This document shows, one piece after another, positions 25,184-34,647 of a DNA stretch of 64,000 nucleotides. Source of the stretch: Bog-159 sp963818855 (GTDB taxonomy: Bacteria > Acidobacteriota > Terriglobia > Bryobacterales > Bryobacteraceae); contig CAWFUH010000019.1 in the NCBI GenBank assembly GCA_963818855.1, positions 1 through 64,000 of the forward strand. The letters run 5' to 3'. Every line of letters begins with the position of its first letter. Within the stretch, counting starts at the first letter, position 1. Position numbers and translations under genes: made by a program. A model generated the notes under the pieces. It worked only from the letters and a program-made list of their open reading frames with translations, was not told the origin of the DNA and made no database searches.

Positions 25184-28012
25184 TCACTTTCGTGTATTGG
25201 CCGGATCGAAGTTATCCACGATCCACACGTCCGACTTCGTTTCCCACACCACGAACACAATCTTCTTCCCATCCGCGCTCACGCCGGAGGAACCCACATT
25301 CTCCGGGGCCGTGAAAAGGGTGTGCGGAGCGCCACGCCCATTGGAGCCCGCGGGTATCGACACCACTTTTTTATCCGAACAGGCCGCGTATATGGAACTT
25401 CCGTCCGGCGACCATCCGAGTGGGGAACACTTGCAGTCGCAAAGAAATGTCTCCGAATTGTCGACCAGGGAAATTACCGAGATGCCGAGTTGCGGCCGCC
25501 GGCTCCAGCCCGCTGCCACCTTAGTCCCGTCGGGTGAATACGCCATGGCGAGCACGTCGAGCGATTCATTCCGTATCAGCGGCTTTTCTTTCCCAGTATC
25601 CGGATCAAGGATGTTGACGCTCCACCGCGGCCCGTGGTAGAGGATGTTGCTTCCCGGCGACCACACGACATTGTTGAAGTTCCAGTCGTTCAACTGGGCC
25701 TTGGCAAACTGACGCCGGTTGGCGCCGTCCGCGTCCACAACCCAGACCGTGTGAGCGCCGCCCTCGCTGGAACCGAATGCGATTCGCTTGCCATCCGGAG
25801 ACCAGGCGGGGCTGAACTCGCTGGCGCTAGAGGATGTCACCTGTATGGGCGCGCCGCCCTCGATCGGCAACTTGAATATGTGCCCGCCGGCGCTGGCGTA
25901 GGCGATCCATTTGCCGTCGGGTGAAATGCTGGGGGTAAGAAGCGTCGAGGTGCCCGTGGTTAGGGGCCGCTTCTGCAACTCTGTGGGTGACGCGCCGCCG
26001 CCGGGCGTCCGGAGCGGAGCCAGCCACAGATTTGAATAGGAGTGGCCCTTGCCGTAGGCGAGGCGCGTACCGTCGGCGGAAACTGTAAAGTAACCGCCGG
26101 CGGTGTCCAAACCGGGCAGCAGCGCGGACGCCGTCCCCTTTGCCTCTCCGGATTTTGGATCAATCGCGGCCTTCCTGAGGTCGCTGGTCGGGCCGTGGCC
26201 GTCGAGGAAGTAAATCCCGTCTCCGGCCGGAGACCATCGTGGTGAATCAAGGTCGTCCCCTTCGACCACCTTACGCTGCTGGCTTCCGTCCGTACGAACC
26301 GTCCAAATGGTGTTTTTTCCGTTTCCCGATGTCAGAAGAGCCAGAAGGTTGGGTACGGACGACCAATCCAGGTCGAAGGTTTCTTGAAAGCCAGTCAGGC
26401 GGATGGTTTTGGCACTTGCGGTCACCTTATCCACTATCCTGAAACCTACTTCCATTTGCCAGGCCGCCGCGATCTGACTGCCGTCGGGCGACCAGCATGA
26501 AAATCCTCCGGCGAGAAATCGGGACGCCCCCCCGAGACGGGGGATCAGGAATGTGCCTTGCTGCGGCGGATCCATTCGCTCGGCGGTGAGCTCCGTGCCG
26601 TCCGGCGACCATCTCGGGTTCCAGAATACAGAAGCCTTGGAGAGTTCAATGGCCTGTCCGCCATTCAGATCCTGTAACATCAGCCGTTGCCCTTGGTATT
26701 GTCTGCCGGCCACAAAGGCGACGGACTTGCCATCGGGAGAGAGGGCCGGCCAGATTGCGTCTCCCACGAACGTGATCTGACGGTGTGTGGGTTGGACCGG
26801 AGGGGACGCGGTGCGAAAGGGTCCAGCGGGCCTCGATGCCAGATAGGCGGTGGCGGACGCTACGAGGATCACTGCGGCAGCGGCGAGGAGCCATGGGCGA
26901 AGCTTCGATCGCGGTGCAGGGGCGGTGCCAGCCGCCGACCGCCCCGACTCCGCGTCCCGCTTGACCCGCTTCAGGTCCGCACGCATATCCGCGGCATGCT
27001 GATAGCGCAGGTCGCGGTCTTTCTCCAACGCCTTGCCGACGACGCCGTCCAGTTCTCGCGGAATCCGAGCATTCACCGTGCTCGGCGGCGACGGCGCCTT
27101 GCCTAGAATCGCCTCGTGAATGATCCCCGTCGTCGCGCCCGCGAATGCAGCCTTGCCCGTCGCCATCTCATACAACACCGCGCCGAAGCTGAACAGGTCC
27201 GTCCGCGCATCCAGATCTTCGCCGCGCGCCTGCTCCGGGGACATGTAAGGCACTGTCCCCACCGCGACGCCGGGCGTCGTGAGATACGCCTCAGTCGGCA
27301 GGCTGGTGCGGTCCGCTACCTTGGCTGAAGGCGCGGGCTTGGCTAAGCCGAAGTCGAGAATCTTCGGGTGCCCGCGCGTGGTGATGAAGATGTTCGCCGG
27401 CTTGATGTCGCGATGCACGATCCCCGCATGGTGCGCCGCCTCTAGCCCGTCAGCGATCTCGACGGCCCACTCCAGCAGATCTTCCGTCTTCAGCGGCTTG
27501 TTCCCGATGCTCTGCTTCAGCGTCTGCCCCTCCAGCAGTTCCATGGCGATAAACGGCTGCCCCTGGTGCTCGCCGATTTCGTGGACCACGCAGATATTCG
27601 GATGGTTCAGACCCGCGGCTATGCGCGCTTCCCGCTTCATACGTTCCATGGCCTGCGATGTCTCCGGCTGACCGCCGGGGAGAAACTTCAGCGCCACGGA
27701 GCGGGATAACACCAAGTCGTCGGCGCGGTAGACGACGCCCATGCCACCGCGTCCCAACAAGCCCACGATCCGGTAATGCCCACTGACGACGTCGCTGGGA
27801 GACAGGAGCGGCGCCGAAGATTCCATGCTGGCTGCGTCCTTCAGGAAACTCCCAGCCGCCGCGTCGCCCGACAGCAGCTTACGCACTTCAGCCACTACGC
27901 TGGGGCTCTCCCCGGCGGTGTCGAGGAAGGCGTCGCGCGCGGCCGCCGGTTGGTCGAGCGCCCGCTCGAACAGAGACTTGACACGCTGCCAGCGCTCGGG
28001 AGTCATCCGCAC
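25184..28012 (-). CDS. Transmembrane Ser/Thr protein kinase with PD40 (TolB-like) sensor
   Basis: 942 residues. The kinase domain (about 79-345) is intact: GLLGRGGMGVVYRA (Gly loop), VALKFLPGG (Lys), IVHRDIKPANIF (catalytic loop), KILDFGLAKP (DFG) and GTVPYMSPEQARG. A single membrane helix near 370-395 (WLLAAAAVILVASATAYLA) is followed by a periplasmic PD40/TolB-like propeller (repeats such as WSPDGTELTAERM, LSPDGKSVAFVAG, YSPDGTKVAAGW). It is the Hanks-type kinase common in Acidobacteriota, probably sensing an extracellular ligand with the propeller and phosphorylating cytoplasmic targets. No neighbouring substrate is obvious; a decayed FHA fragment lies at 6463. Confidence 0.95.
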   Translation of the reverse strand: MRMTPERWQRVKSLFERALDQPAAARDAFLDTAGESPSVVAEVRKLLSGDAAAGSFLKDAASMESSAPLLSPSDVVSGHYRIVGLLGRGGMGVVYRADDLVLSRSVALKFLPGGQPETSQAMERMKREARIAAGLNHPNICVVHEIGEHQGQPFIAMELLEGQTLKQSIGNKPLKTEDLLEWAVEIADGLEAAHHAGIVHRDIKPANIFITTRGHPKILDFGLAKPAPSAKVADRTSLPTEAYLTTPGVAVGTVPYMSPEQARGEDLDARTDLFSFGAVLYEMATGKAAFAGATTGIIHEAILGKAPSPPSTVNARIPRELDGVVGKALEKDRDLRYQHAADMRADLKRVKRDAESGRSAAGTAPAPRSKLRPWLLAAAAVILVASATAYLASRPAGPFRTASPPVQPTHRQITFVGDAIWPALSPDGKSVAFVAGRQYQGQRLMLQDLNGGQAIELSKASVFWNPRWSPDGTELTAERMDPPQQGTFLIPRLGGASRFLAGGFSCWSPDGSQIAAAWQMEVGFRIVDKVTASAKTIRLTGFQETFDLDWSSVPNLLALLTSGNGKNTIWTVRTDGSQQRKVVEGDDLDSPRWSPAGDGIYFLDGHGPTSDLRKAAIDPKSGEAKGTASALLPGLDTAGGYFTVSADGTRLAYGKGHSYSNLWLAPLRTPGGGASPTELQKRPLTTGTSTLLTPSISPDGKWIAYASAGGHIFKLPIEGGAPIQVTSSSASEFSPAWSPDGKRIAFGSSEGGAHTVWVVDADGANRRQFAKAQLNDWNFNNVVWSPGSNILYHGPRWSVNILDPDTGKEKPLIRNESLDVLAMAYSPDGTKVAAGWSRRPQLGISVISLVDNSETFLCDCKCSPLGWSPDGSSIYAACSDKKVVSIPAGSNGRGAPHTLFTAPENVGSSGVSADGKKIVFVVWETKSDVWIVDNFDPANTRK

Positions 28013-28189
28013 GCTTCCTCGTCAATACAGGCGTGGCCCATCCGCACTGCCTCCGTGCCATCAGCTCGTACTTCACGAAGTATCGCACGCCCTTTATACG
28101 CGAACAATGGCGGATCTGCCGGTTTCCTACAAGGCTACTCGGCTGAATCGTGCTTCAGAGCCCGTCTGTTTCGGATCAACGAAGGACGG

Positions 28190-28737
28190 CGTTGTCCAGT
28201 GTTATCGGCATCTGTTTTGGGGCGGCATCTTTTTGTCTGGATTATTTCCGGCGCGACAACCCAGGACCTTCTGATGAATCCCTCGAATTTTATCGCAGTT
28301 TGGTCGCTTTGACCGCAATTCGTTGATCGTGCCATGTGCGTGCTGTCAGCAGGAGTTGTTTTGCACCGGCTCGTAGTTCGCGTGAGATCGACCGTTCGAC
28401 TCGGTTGGCGCAGCTGTTATACTGATCGACGATGAAAACACTGGCCACCCTGGTGACTATGCTGGTTGTGCTCCCGGCGGCAGCACAGCCGGTGCAGGAA
28501 CGGCTGGGCACTGTCCGGTTCCCAGTCTCCTGCGCAGCGGCGTCGCAAGCGCCCTTCGACCGCGGCGTGGCTCTGCTGCATGACTTCTGGTATGAGGAGG
28601 CGCGCGCCCAGTTCCAGCGCCTGGCGAAGAGCGACCCAGCCTGCGCGATGGCGTACTGGGGCGTGGCAATGAGCTTCTTCCACCAAATCTGGGACCGCCC
28701 CGACGGGGAGACCATGAAGCTGGGATGGGCAGAGACG
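28190..28737 (+). repeat. Copy 2 of the 545-bp direct duplication
   Basis: Intact counterpart of 22556-23100, spaced 5.6 kb from it. It contains the promoter and first ~100 codons of the complete TPR gene. Recombination between the copies would delete the peptidase and kinase genes. Confidence 0.9.
28395..28423 (+). promoter_or_regulatory. Promoter of the TPR gene, leaderless layout
   Basis: TTCGAC (28395-28400), a 17-base spacer, then TATACT (28418-28423). Only eight bases separate the -10 box from the ATG at 28432 and there is no Shine-Dalgarno, so the transcript probably begins at or next to the start codon. The same arrangement is present in copy 1. Confidence 0.55.
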
Positions 28738-30051
28738 CAGAAAGCGCAATCCCGAGGCGCAGGCACCGCCCGCGAGGGCGCCTATATTGCCGCGCTCGCC
28801 GGTTTCTATCATCCGGGCGCCGAAACTTATCCGGCCCGCATAGCGGCCTACTCGGTGGCGATGACTAAAGTGCACGCCGAATATCCAGACGATGTGGACG
28901 CGGGCGCCTTCTACGCGTTGTCCCTGCTGGCAGCCAAGGCCCCGGATAATACGAACGTGACACAGGAGCGCCAAGCGATGGCGGTACTCAAGCCACTATT
29001 CGCAAAGTATCCGGACCATCCAGGTGTCGTGCACTACATCATCCACGCCTGTGACAACCCGCTGATGGCTGCCGAAGGGTTGGCGGCGGCCGACCACTAT
29101 GGCGAAATCGCGCAGTCAGGCGCGCACGCTTTCCACATGCCCGGCCACATCTATGCGCGGCTGGGGATGTGGCGGCAGGACATTGCCTCGCAACTGGGCT
29201 CCGTGGCGGCGGCGGAGGCGGCCGAGGCGCGCGGCGAGAGCGGCATCATGGACGAGCCGCACTCCTATGACTTTTTGCTGTATGCCTACCTTCAAGGCGG
29301 CCAGGATGCGCGCGCGAAATCGGTGCTGGAACAGAGTGCAGCGCCGCTGAAGGCCATCGCTTCGATGCCGGACATGGGGTCGGGCCGCATGACGGGGATG
29401 GCTCCGTACTATCGGACGAAGCTGCCGGCGTTCTATGCGCTGGAGATGCGGGACTGGAAATCGGCGGCGGCGCTAGAAACGGTAGCGGGTTCACCGCCGG
29501 AGGTATCGACGTTGGTGTACTGGGCGCGAACGGTGGCCGACGGACGGCTGCGGCGCGCCGAGCAGGCGCGGGCCGACCTGGCCCGGTACGACGCGTTGAT
29601 GGTCGAGGTCAGAAAAGGCAAACACGCGTATATGGCCGAGGGGACGGGTCCGAAGATTGAGCGTGGCGAGATGCTGGCGTGGATCGCTTTCGCTGAAGGC
29701 AAAGAGAAGGATGCGCTGACGAACATGCGAACGGCGGCCGATTTGCAAGGCAAGGTGGGGCAGGCCGAGGTGGACATTCCAGCGCGCGAAATGCTCGCCG
29801 ACATGCTGCTGGAGTTCGGTCGTCCGAAGCAGGCCCTGTCCGAGTATGAGGTAGCGCTGAAGCTTAGCCCCAACCGGCTCAACGGGCTGTACAACGCGGG
29901 CCGGGCGGCAGAGGCGGCCGGCGAGCCGGCGAAGGCGGAGTTCTATTATGCGACGTTGCTCAAATCCACCAACAACGGGCAGGACTCGGCCCGCCCCGAA
30001 CTCGCCCACGCCAGAAGCTTCGTTGGCTCGCAGCAGGCTGCATCCAAGTAG
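28432..30051 (+). CDS. Exported TPR-repeat protein
   Basis: 539 residues. Signal peptide MKTLATLVTMLVVLPAAAQP. Helical repeats follow: RGVALLHDFWYEEARAQFQR, GVVHYIIHACDNP, and near the C-terminus QALSEYEVALKLSPNRLNGL and YNAGRAAEAAGEPAKAEFYY, which are typical tetratricopeptide units. HACDNP and HAFHMPGHIYARLGMW are strongly conserved-looking stretches between repeats. TPR proteins make scaffolds for other proteins; no enzyme motif is visible. Transcribed from the duplicated promoter. It ends about 190 bases before the fucosidase gene, which has its own promoter. Confidence 0.85.
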   Translation: MKTLATLVTMLVVLPAAAQPVQERLGTVRFPVSCAAASQAPFDRGVALLHDFWYEEARAQFQRLAKSDPACAMAYWGVAMSFFHQIWDRPDGETMKLGWAETQKAQSRGAGTAREGAYIAALAGFYHPGAETYPARIAAYSVAMTKVHAEYPDDVDAGAFYALSLLAAKAPDNTNVTQERQAMAVLKPLFAKYPDHPGVVHYIIHACDNPLMAAEGLAAADHYGEIAQSGAHAFHMPGHIYARLGMWRQDIASQLGSVAAAEAAEARGESGIMDEPHSYDFLLYAYLQGGQDARAKSVLEQSAAPLKAIASMPDMGSGRMTGMAPYYRTKLPAFYALEMRDWKSAAALETVAGSPPEVSTLVYWARTVADGRLRRAEQARADLARYDALMVEVRKGKHAYMAEGTGPKIERGEMLAWIAFAEGKEKDALTNMRTAADLQGKVGQAEVDIPAREMLADMLLEFGRPKQALSEYEVALKLSPNRLNGLYNAGRAAEAAGEPAKAEFYYATLLKSTNNGQDSARPELAHARSFVGSQQAASK

Positions 30052-30220
30052 ATTCGCGAAATGGCCAGTTGTTGTCCTCGAATGTTTGCCGCTGCTGGTA
30101 GAGGTCTGGGCCGGACTGATGTCAGACTAATATCGCAGCGCGAGAACTCTGACCATTTGGCAGATTCAGACGAATGATCTCACGGCGAGCGCGGCACTCC
30201 CGCTCAGCATCATTGGTCAG

Positions 30221-30234
30221 CCGATTATAATCGG
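30221..30234 (+). promoter_or_regulatory. Perfect palindrome over the -10 box of the fucosidase gene
   Basis: CCGATTATAATCGG is a 14-bp perfect palindrome with TATAAT (30226-30231) at its centre. It ends four bases before the ATG at 30238. A protein bound here would block RNA polymerase. No convincing -35 box is visible, which fits a regulated promoter. Confidence 0.45.
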
Positions 30235-30237
30235 ACG

Positions 30238-31803
30238 ATGATCCCTATGAACTGGACTCGCAGAGACGCGCTCAAGATTGCTGGCGCGGCGATGTTCACG
30301 ACGATTGCGCGCGCCGGGCCCGACGAAGACATCCCCATTCGGCCGGGGCCCTTCCAGGCAGAAGATCATTCGCTCGACAAGTACTCCTGCCCCGAGTGGT
30401 TTCGCGACGCCAAGTTCGGCCTGTGGGCGCACTGGGGACCGACCTCTGCGATTGGCGTGGGCGACTGGTACGCCCGCAATATGTACATGCAGGGCAGCCA
30501 CCAGTATGAGTATCATCTGAAGACCTACGGCCACCCCTCCCGGTTCGGCTATAAGGACACCATCCCGCTGTGGAAGGCCGAACGCTTCGACCCCAAAGCC
30601 CTGGCGCGTCTGTACCGCGAGGCGGGAGCGAAGTACTTCGTCAGCATGGGAGTCCACTGTGACAACTTCGACCTGTGGAACTCGCGCAGCCGCCGCTGGA
30701 ATTCGGTCAAAATGGGTCCCAAACGCGACATCGTCGGCGAGTGGCGCGAGGCGGCGCGCGCCGAAGGACTGCGCTTTGGCGTCAGCGAGCACGTCTGGGG
30801 CAGCTACAACTGGTGGCAGACCAACAAGGGCGCTGACAAGCAGGGGCCCTACGCGGGGGTGCCCTACGACGGCAACGATCCCGCCTATCGCGATCTCTAC
30901 TTTCCGCCGCACGCGCCGGCGCGGGAGGCTTGGGCCGAGCAGGGCAACGAGCCGGAGGAGTGGAAGCGCGAGTGGTTCCTGCGGGCGCAGGATCTGATCG
31001 ATCAGCACCAGCCCGACCTGTACTATGAAGACGGCGGCATTCCTTTCGGCCGATGGGGCCGCAGCCTGGTGGCGCACTACTACAACCAGAGCCTGCGCTG
31101 GCGTCACGGGAAGGTGGACGTGGTTTACACCGGCAAACGGCGCAGCGAGTGCGCGGCCGGCAGGTGCGTTCTGGATGTTGAGCGCGGCGTGGTGGATGAA
31201 ATCGAGGCGCGGCCTTTCCAGACCGACACCTGCATCGGCGACTGGCATTACAACCGCGAGGCGGTCTACAAGCGGCCGAAGACGGTCATCGATCTGCTGG
31301 TGGATATTGTCAGCCGCAACGGCAATCTGCTGCTCAACATCCCGCTGCCGGCGAGCGGCATGCCCGACGACCGGGAACTCAAGATCCTCGCCGCCATCAC
31401 GGCGTGGATGAAAGTGAACTCCGACGCGATCTATGCCACGCGGCCCTGGAAGATATTCGGCGAAGGGCCGGGCATCCGCAAGAGCGCGCCTGGCGAGGGC
31501 TTCAACGGCACGCCGGAGCACTTCAACGAGAGCAAGCGTGTCGACCTCACGGGCGAGGACATCCGCTTCACGACGAAGGGCAGCACACTCTACGCCTTCG
31601 CCATGGGCTGGAATCGGGGCGAGACACGCATCGCCGCGCTGGCTCCCGGGCGCGGCCTGGAACGGCGCAAGATCGCGCGCGTCGAACTGCTGGGCTCTCA
31701 GGAGCCGGTGCGGTGGAAGCTTGCCCGCGACGGCCTACACATAGAATCGCCTGGGAACTGGCCGAGCGAACACGCCGTGGCGTTCCGGATTCTGTTTGGC
31801 TGA
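30238..31803 (+). CDS. GH29 alpha-L-fucosidase, Tat-exported
   Basis: 521 residues. MNWTRRDALKIAGAAMF is a twin-arginine type signal. The GH29 (beta/alpha)8 barrel is recognisable: WFRDAKFGLWAHWGPTS (the His-containing FGxxxHW motif), YFVSMGVHCDNFDLW, then PDLYYEDGG, where the Asp after YYE is the likely nucleophile, and NGNLLLNIPLPASG. A C-terminal beta-sandwich closes the protein. It would release alpha-L-fucose (or act on related sugars; Asn/Tyr changes leave this open) from plant or glycan chains in the periplasm. Because TATAAT lies only 6 bases upstream, translation probably starts at the first ATG (30238), not the in-frame one at 30247. Confidence 0.92.
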   Translation: MIPMNWTRRDALKIAGAAMFTTIARAGPDEDIPIRPGPFQAEDHSLDKYSCPEWFRDAKFGLWAHWGPTSAIGVGDWYARNMYMQGSHQYEYHLKTYGHPSRFGYKDTIPLWKAERFDPKALARLYREAGAKYFVSMGVHCDNFDLWNSRSRRWNSVKMGPKRDIVGEWREAARAEGLRFGVSEHVWGSYNWWQTNKGADKQGPYAGVPYDGNDPAYRDLYFPPHAPAREAWAEQGNEPEEWKREWFLRAQDLIDQHQPDLYYEDGGIPFGRWGRSLVAHYYNQSLRWRHGKVDVVYTGKRRSECAAGRCVLDVERGVVDEIEARPFQTDTCIGDWHYNREAVYKRPKTVIDLLVDIVSRNGNLLLNIPLPASGMPDDRELKILAAITAWMKVNSDAIYATRPWKIFGEGPGIRKSAPGEGFNGTPEHFNESKRVDLTGEDIRFTTKGSTLYAFAMGWNRGETRIAALAPGRGLERRKIARVELLGSQEPVRWKLARDGLHIESPGNWPSEHAVAFRILFG

Positions 31804-32054
31804 CCGGGCCAGAAATTGGGTATCGAGAGAAATGGACACCGCTTTGACTTGGGGTCGTAACTTCCAAAGTCCCCTCCCAGTTGTGGCCAGTTATGACGTG
31901 ATGAACTACTTCGGCAAGAATATCATCGTGGCGGTGTCTTGAATCGCGGCCGACGGTGAGGCGACGATTGGCGCGTCGCGCCACACGGCTTGCAAAACGC
32001 GGCTTCCGGTTGATGCGGTGTTGTGATCTCCTTTCCAACGAGGAGGTTTTCGTC

Positions 32055-32836
32055 ATGACCGCACTGCGCCAACGAATGCTGGAGGATCTCCAGATTCGCA
32101 ATTACGCCCCCACCACCATCCGGGGGTACATTCTCGAGTCGCTCAGTTCGCCAAGCATTTTGGCAAATCGCCCGACCAGCTTGGAGCCGAACACATCCGG
32201 GCCTATCAACTGTTTCTGGTCAAGGAAAGTGGGCTCTCGCAGTCCACATACATCCAAGTCGTCTCTGCGCTTCGGTTCCTCTATACGCAAACACTGAACC
32301 GGCAGGTGAGCATTGATCGGATTCCGTTTCCAAGAAAGGAGCGGAAGCTCCCGCTCATCCTGAGCCGGGAAGATGTCAAGGCTCTGCTCGAAGCACCTCG
32401 TAACCTGCGCCATCGCGTCATGTTGACCACCATGTATGCCGCCGGACCCAGAGTTTCCGAGGTCGCCAAACTCAAAGTGGGCGACATCGATAGCGCCCGC
32501 AACGTCCTCTGGATACGCGGCGGCAAAGGCCACAAACACCGCCAAACCCTGCTGCCTCCCAGGCTGCTGGATCTGCTACGGTCCTATTGGCGCTGGAAAC
32601 GCCTAAACGAGTGGCTGTTTCCCACACGCCCAACCCATCTCCGCTCCTATGAGCGACAGGAGAGCCCTGCCCCTACAAGGCACATATTCGCCGTTTGGCC
32701 CGCAGTGTCACCTTCTCCACCCGTCTATCCGACCTTCCTGCGGCGTGCCGGCGTCACCCACACTCATCTGCCCGCCTGGTTCCGCCTCCCACCCGCCGAT
32801 CGTTGCGGCAAAACCCATAGCCTAGACCGCTCCTAG
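32055..32836 (+). pseudogene. Frameshifted tyrosine recombinase (XerD/IS91-associated type)
   Basis: Starts at ATG 32055 with GAGGAGG upstream: MTALRQRMLEDLQIRNYAPT. A one-base indel near 32135-32140 moves coding to the frame with FAKHFGKSPDQLGAEHI, RAYQLFLVKESGLSQSTYIQ and RKLPLILSREDVKALLEAP. The first catalytic Arg region is present (YAAGPRVSEVAKLKVGDI), as is the Lys hairpin (RGGKGHKHRQTLLP). After WLFPTRP the sequence leaves the family and the HxLRH, GH and Tyr boxes are missing. The gene is dead at both ends. Confidence 0.85.
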
Positions 32837-32850
32837 CCGCTCTTGGACAG

Positions 32851-33525
32851 TCATACGTCACCCTCCCGTGGGTCGTGCGCCGGCGCTTCCGGCTTCGGCT
32901 GGCGCCCATCTTGGTCCCTGCATGCCATCGCCCGCTGCTGGGCCTCGATGATCCCTACCAGAGTCTGACCCTCCTGGGGTGTAATGCGGCCGTCGCCGAT
33001 GGCGTCTGAGACCACGGATATGGCATCAGTGGCGTCATGGGCCGTATGGATTTTGGGCAACTCGAGAAACACGGCGCGCTCGCGTTGGATTGGATACATC
33101 CGGGACAGACACAGGCGCAGCGCCTGCATGTCGCCCGTCAGGGCCTTTGCCAGCAGCTTACCTACGATCGTGGGACCCTCTAGCTCCATCTGTTCCCGCA
33201 ACCGGAGGGTCATCTTATTGAGGCTGCCGGGAGGCCGACCTGCGGGATTCCCGCTCCAACCAGACCGGAAGCGGCCCTCCGCGCTCCGCGGCGAGGTCTT
33301 CTGATCACAGCACTCCCGCGGCAGAGTGCTTTGTATCGCTTCGTCGGGCGGCTCGGTCACGGCGTCGGTGATGAGCAAGCGGGCTCCCTGAAACCCATCT
33401 TCGTCCTGAGGCTGCGCGGTTCTGGCCCTCTCGAACAAGGGGCTGGCTGCATGCCGGACATCTGCTCGACTGGCCGCAGCTCTCGCGGGTCTCCCACCCG
33501 GGAATTGTTTTGGTGATTTCTTCAT
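32851..33525 (-). CDS. DUF5681-domain protein
   Basis: 224 residues. The diagnostic motif GWSGNPAGRPPGSLNK lies near the middle, followed by a helical region (LREQMELEGPTIVGKLLAKA and ALRLCLSRMYP). DUF5681 proteins are small, often encoded in phage or island contexts and thought to be DNA-packaging or DNA-binding related, but unproven. The first ~85 residues have low similarity to anything I know, so the true start may be further in. It ends just after the integrase remnant on the other strand and lies at the end of a leftward gene run with close spacing. Confidence 0.65.
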   Translation of the reverse strand: MKKSPKQFPGGRPARAAASRADVRHAASPLFERARTAQPQDEDGFQGARLLITDAVTEPPDEAIQSTLPRECCDQKTSPRSAEGRFRSGWSGNPAGRPPGSLNKMTLRLREQMELEGPTIVGKLLAKALTGDMQALRLCLSRMYPIQRERAVFLELPKIHTAHDATDAISVVSDAIGDGRITPQEGQTLVGIIEAQQRAMACRDQDGRQPKPEAPAHDPREGDV

Positions 33526-33958
33526 TGAGGTATACCCATACGATAATGTTCGACACTATCTCGGCGGTCGTTTCGCCGGGCTCGACCGCCAGGTCATGGC
33601 AGCGCTGGCCGGGGGAGCCGCCCGGTCTTGGGGACTTCCCACTCATCTTGTTTTCCGGCGAAGCTCCCGCACACATGTCAGCTGAGCTCTCTAACAAATC
33701 ATTAGCTTTAATTGGCTTCGTTTCGCAAAACACGATCCACGGGCCGCCCCGTGTGCCGACCCTACACCGACTTCCTGGTTCAATGCGCCGGTAGTGCTCC
33801 CGCCAGTGCGTGATGATGCGGTCTTTGCGGCACACCGCGGGTCTGAAAGCCAGCAACCACATTTTTCGGGTCGGCATCGCCCATGGGCTGGTCGCTGGCC
33901 GCGCCGTGGACAAACCACCGGCGCCCGATCCGAGAGGGCAGACCGAAGGGCGCTTCAT
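33305..33958 (-). CDS. Hypothetical protein, overlapping frame
   Basis: 217 codons whose ATG overlaps the stop of the upstream gene (ATGA at 33955-33958), which is the best argument that it is real. It then overlaps the DUF5681 gene by 221 bases, which argues against its C-terminal part. Readable parts include FRPAVCRKDRIITHWREHY and FCETKPIKANDLLESS; the latter resembles short FCETKPI pieces I recall from other acidobacterial translations. Function unknown; it may be a small real gene with a lost stop. Confidence 0.3.
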   Translation of the reverse strand: MKRPSVCPLGSGAGGLSTARPATSPWAMPTRKMWLLAFRPAVCRKDRIITHWREHYRRIEPGSRCRVGTRGGPWIVFCETKPIKANDLLESSADMCAGASPENKMSGKSPRPGGSPGQRCHDLAVEPGETTAEIVSNIIVWVYLNEEITKTIPGWETRESCGQSSRCPACSQPLVREGQNRAASGRRWVSGSPLAHHRRRDRAARRSDTKHSAAGVL

Positions 33959-34647
33959 ACCGCCTCCTGGGCCGGACCGCCCCTCGGTTTCCGGAACGGT
34001 CCCGTGCCGGTTCCGGACACCTCGCGGCGGTTGGCTTGCAAGCGCTCCCGTTCGTGCACCGCTCTATGCAAGCTGTTCTCAATCCCGGTCCGGTAGCGCT
34101 GGAACTTGGTGTAAGCGTTGCACCAAGCGGCATCGTCCAGGAAGGCTTGTCCTTGGTCCGCCAGATTGAAGGTGTACAGGTACGGCTCCTCGTCGTTACC
34201 GGCCGTAGTCTCATCCGCATACTCGAAATCCCCTGCCGGCTCCGGATCTATGCGTTTGGGCGGCTGGAGATCCATCCGGCGACTGAATTGGATGGGGTGG
34301 TCCGCATATCCTTCCTCCTCTGCCCTGGTACGGGCGCTCTCGATGCTATGGTTCACTTCCATGCCGGATTCCACATAGGACAGCCGCGTCAATCGCCAAA
34401 GATGGTCCACGATTTGGTTCACGAAGGCACACTCCATGACCGTTTGCGGCGCGTACTCCTGTTGGACCGCCTGCCGCAGACGATTCAGGTCCGAGGCGGA
34501 TTCCCAGGAAAGCGGAAGGACGCCGACTGTCAGCAGCCCATGCCGCACGGCGTTGCGTGCGGAGCGCGCCTTGCCGGCGGCGGTCTTCGGTCCGGAAGAT
34601 CGTTTGGCATTTTCTCGGTTGGCGGTTATCTGCGTGATGTTAGGCAT
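33955..34647 (-). CDS. Conserved hypothetical with N-terminal basic tail
   Basis: 230 residues. I place the start at ATG 34647 because AAGGAG lies seven bases upstream; an ATG two codons earlier is too close to it. The N-terminus ITANRENAKRSSGPKTAAGK followed by ARSARNAVRHGL is a conserved basic motif of a widespread acidobacterial family of unknown role, possibly nucleic-acid binding. The middle is helical (LNRLRQAVQQEYAPQTVMEC) and the C-terminus is acidic. It heads the run that continues into the overlapping frame at 33958 and the DUF5681 gene. Confidence 0.7.
   Translation of the reverse strand: MPNITQITANRENAKRSSGPKTAAGKARSARNAVRHGLLTVGVLPLSWESASDLNRLRQAVQQEYAPQTVMECAFVNQIVDHLWRLTRLSYVESGMEVNHSIESARTRAEEEGYADHPIQFSRRMDLQPPKRIDPEPAGDFEYADETTAGNDEEPYLYTFNLADQGQAFLDDAAWCNAYTKFQRYRTGIENSLHRAVHERERLQANRREVSGTGTGPFRKPRGGPAQEAV

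Noticed and set aside
30217..31521. 434-codon minus-strand frame
   Set aside because: Antisense shadow of the GH29 fucosidase; no family features.
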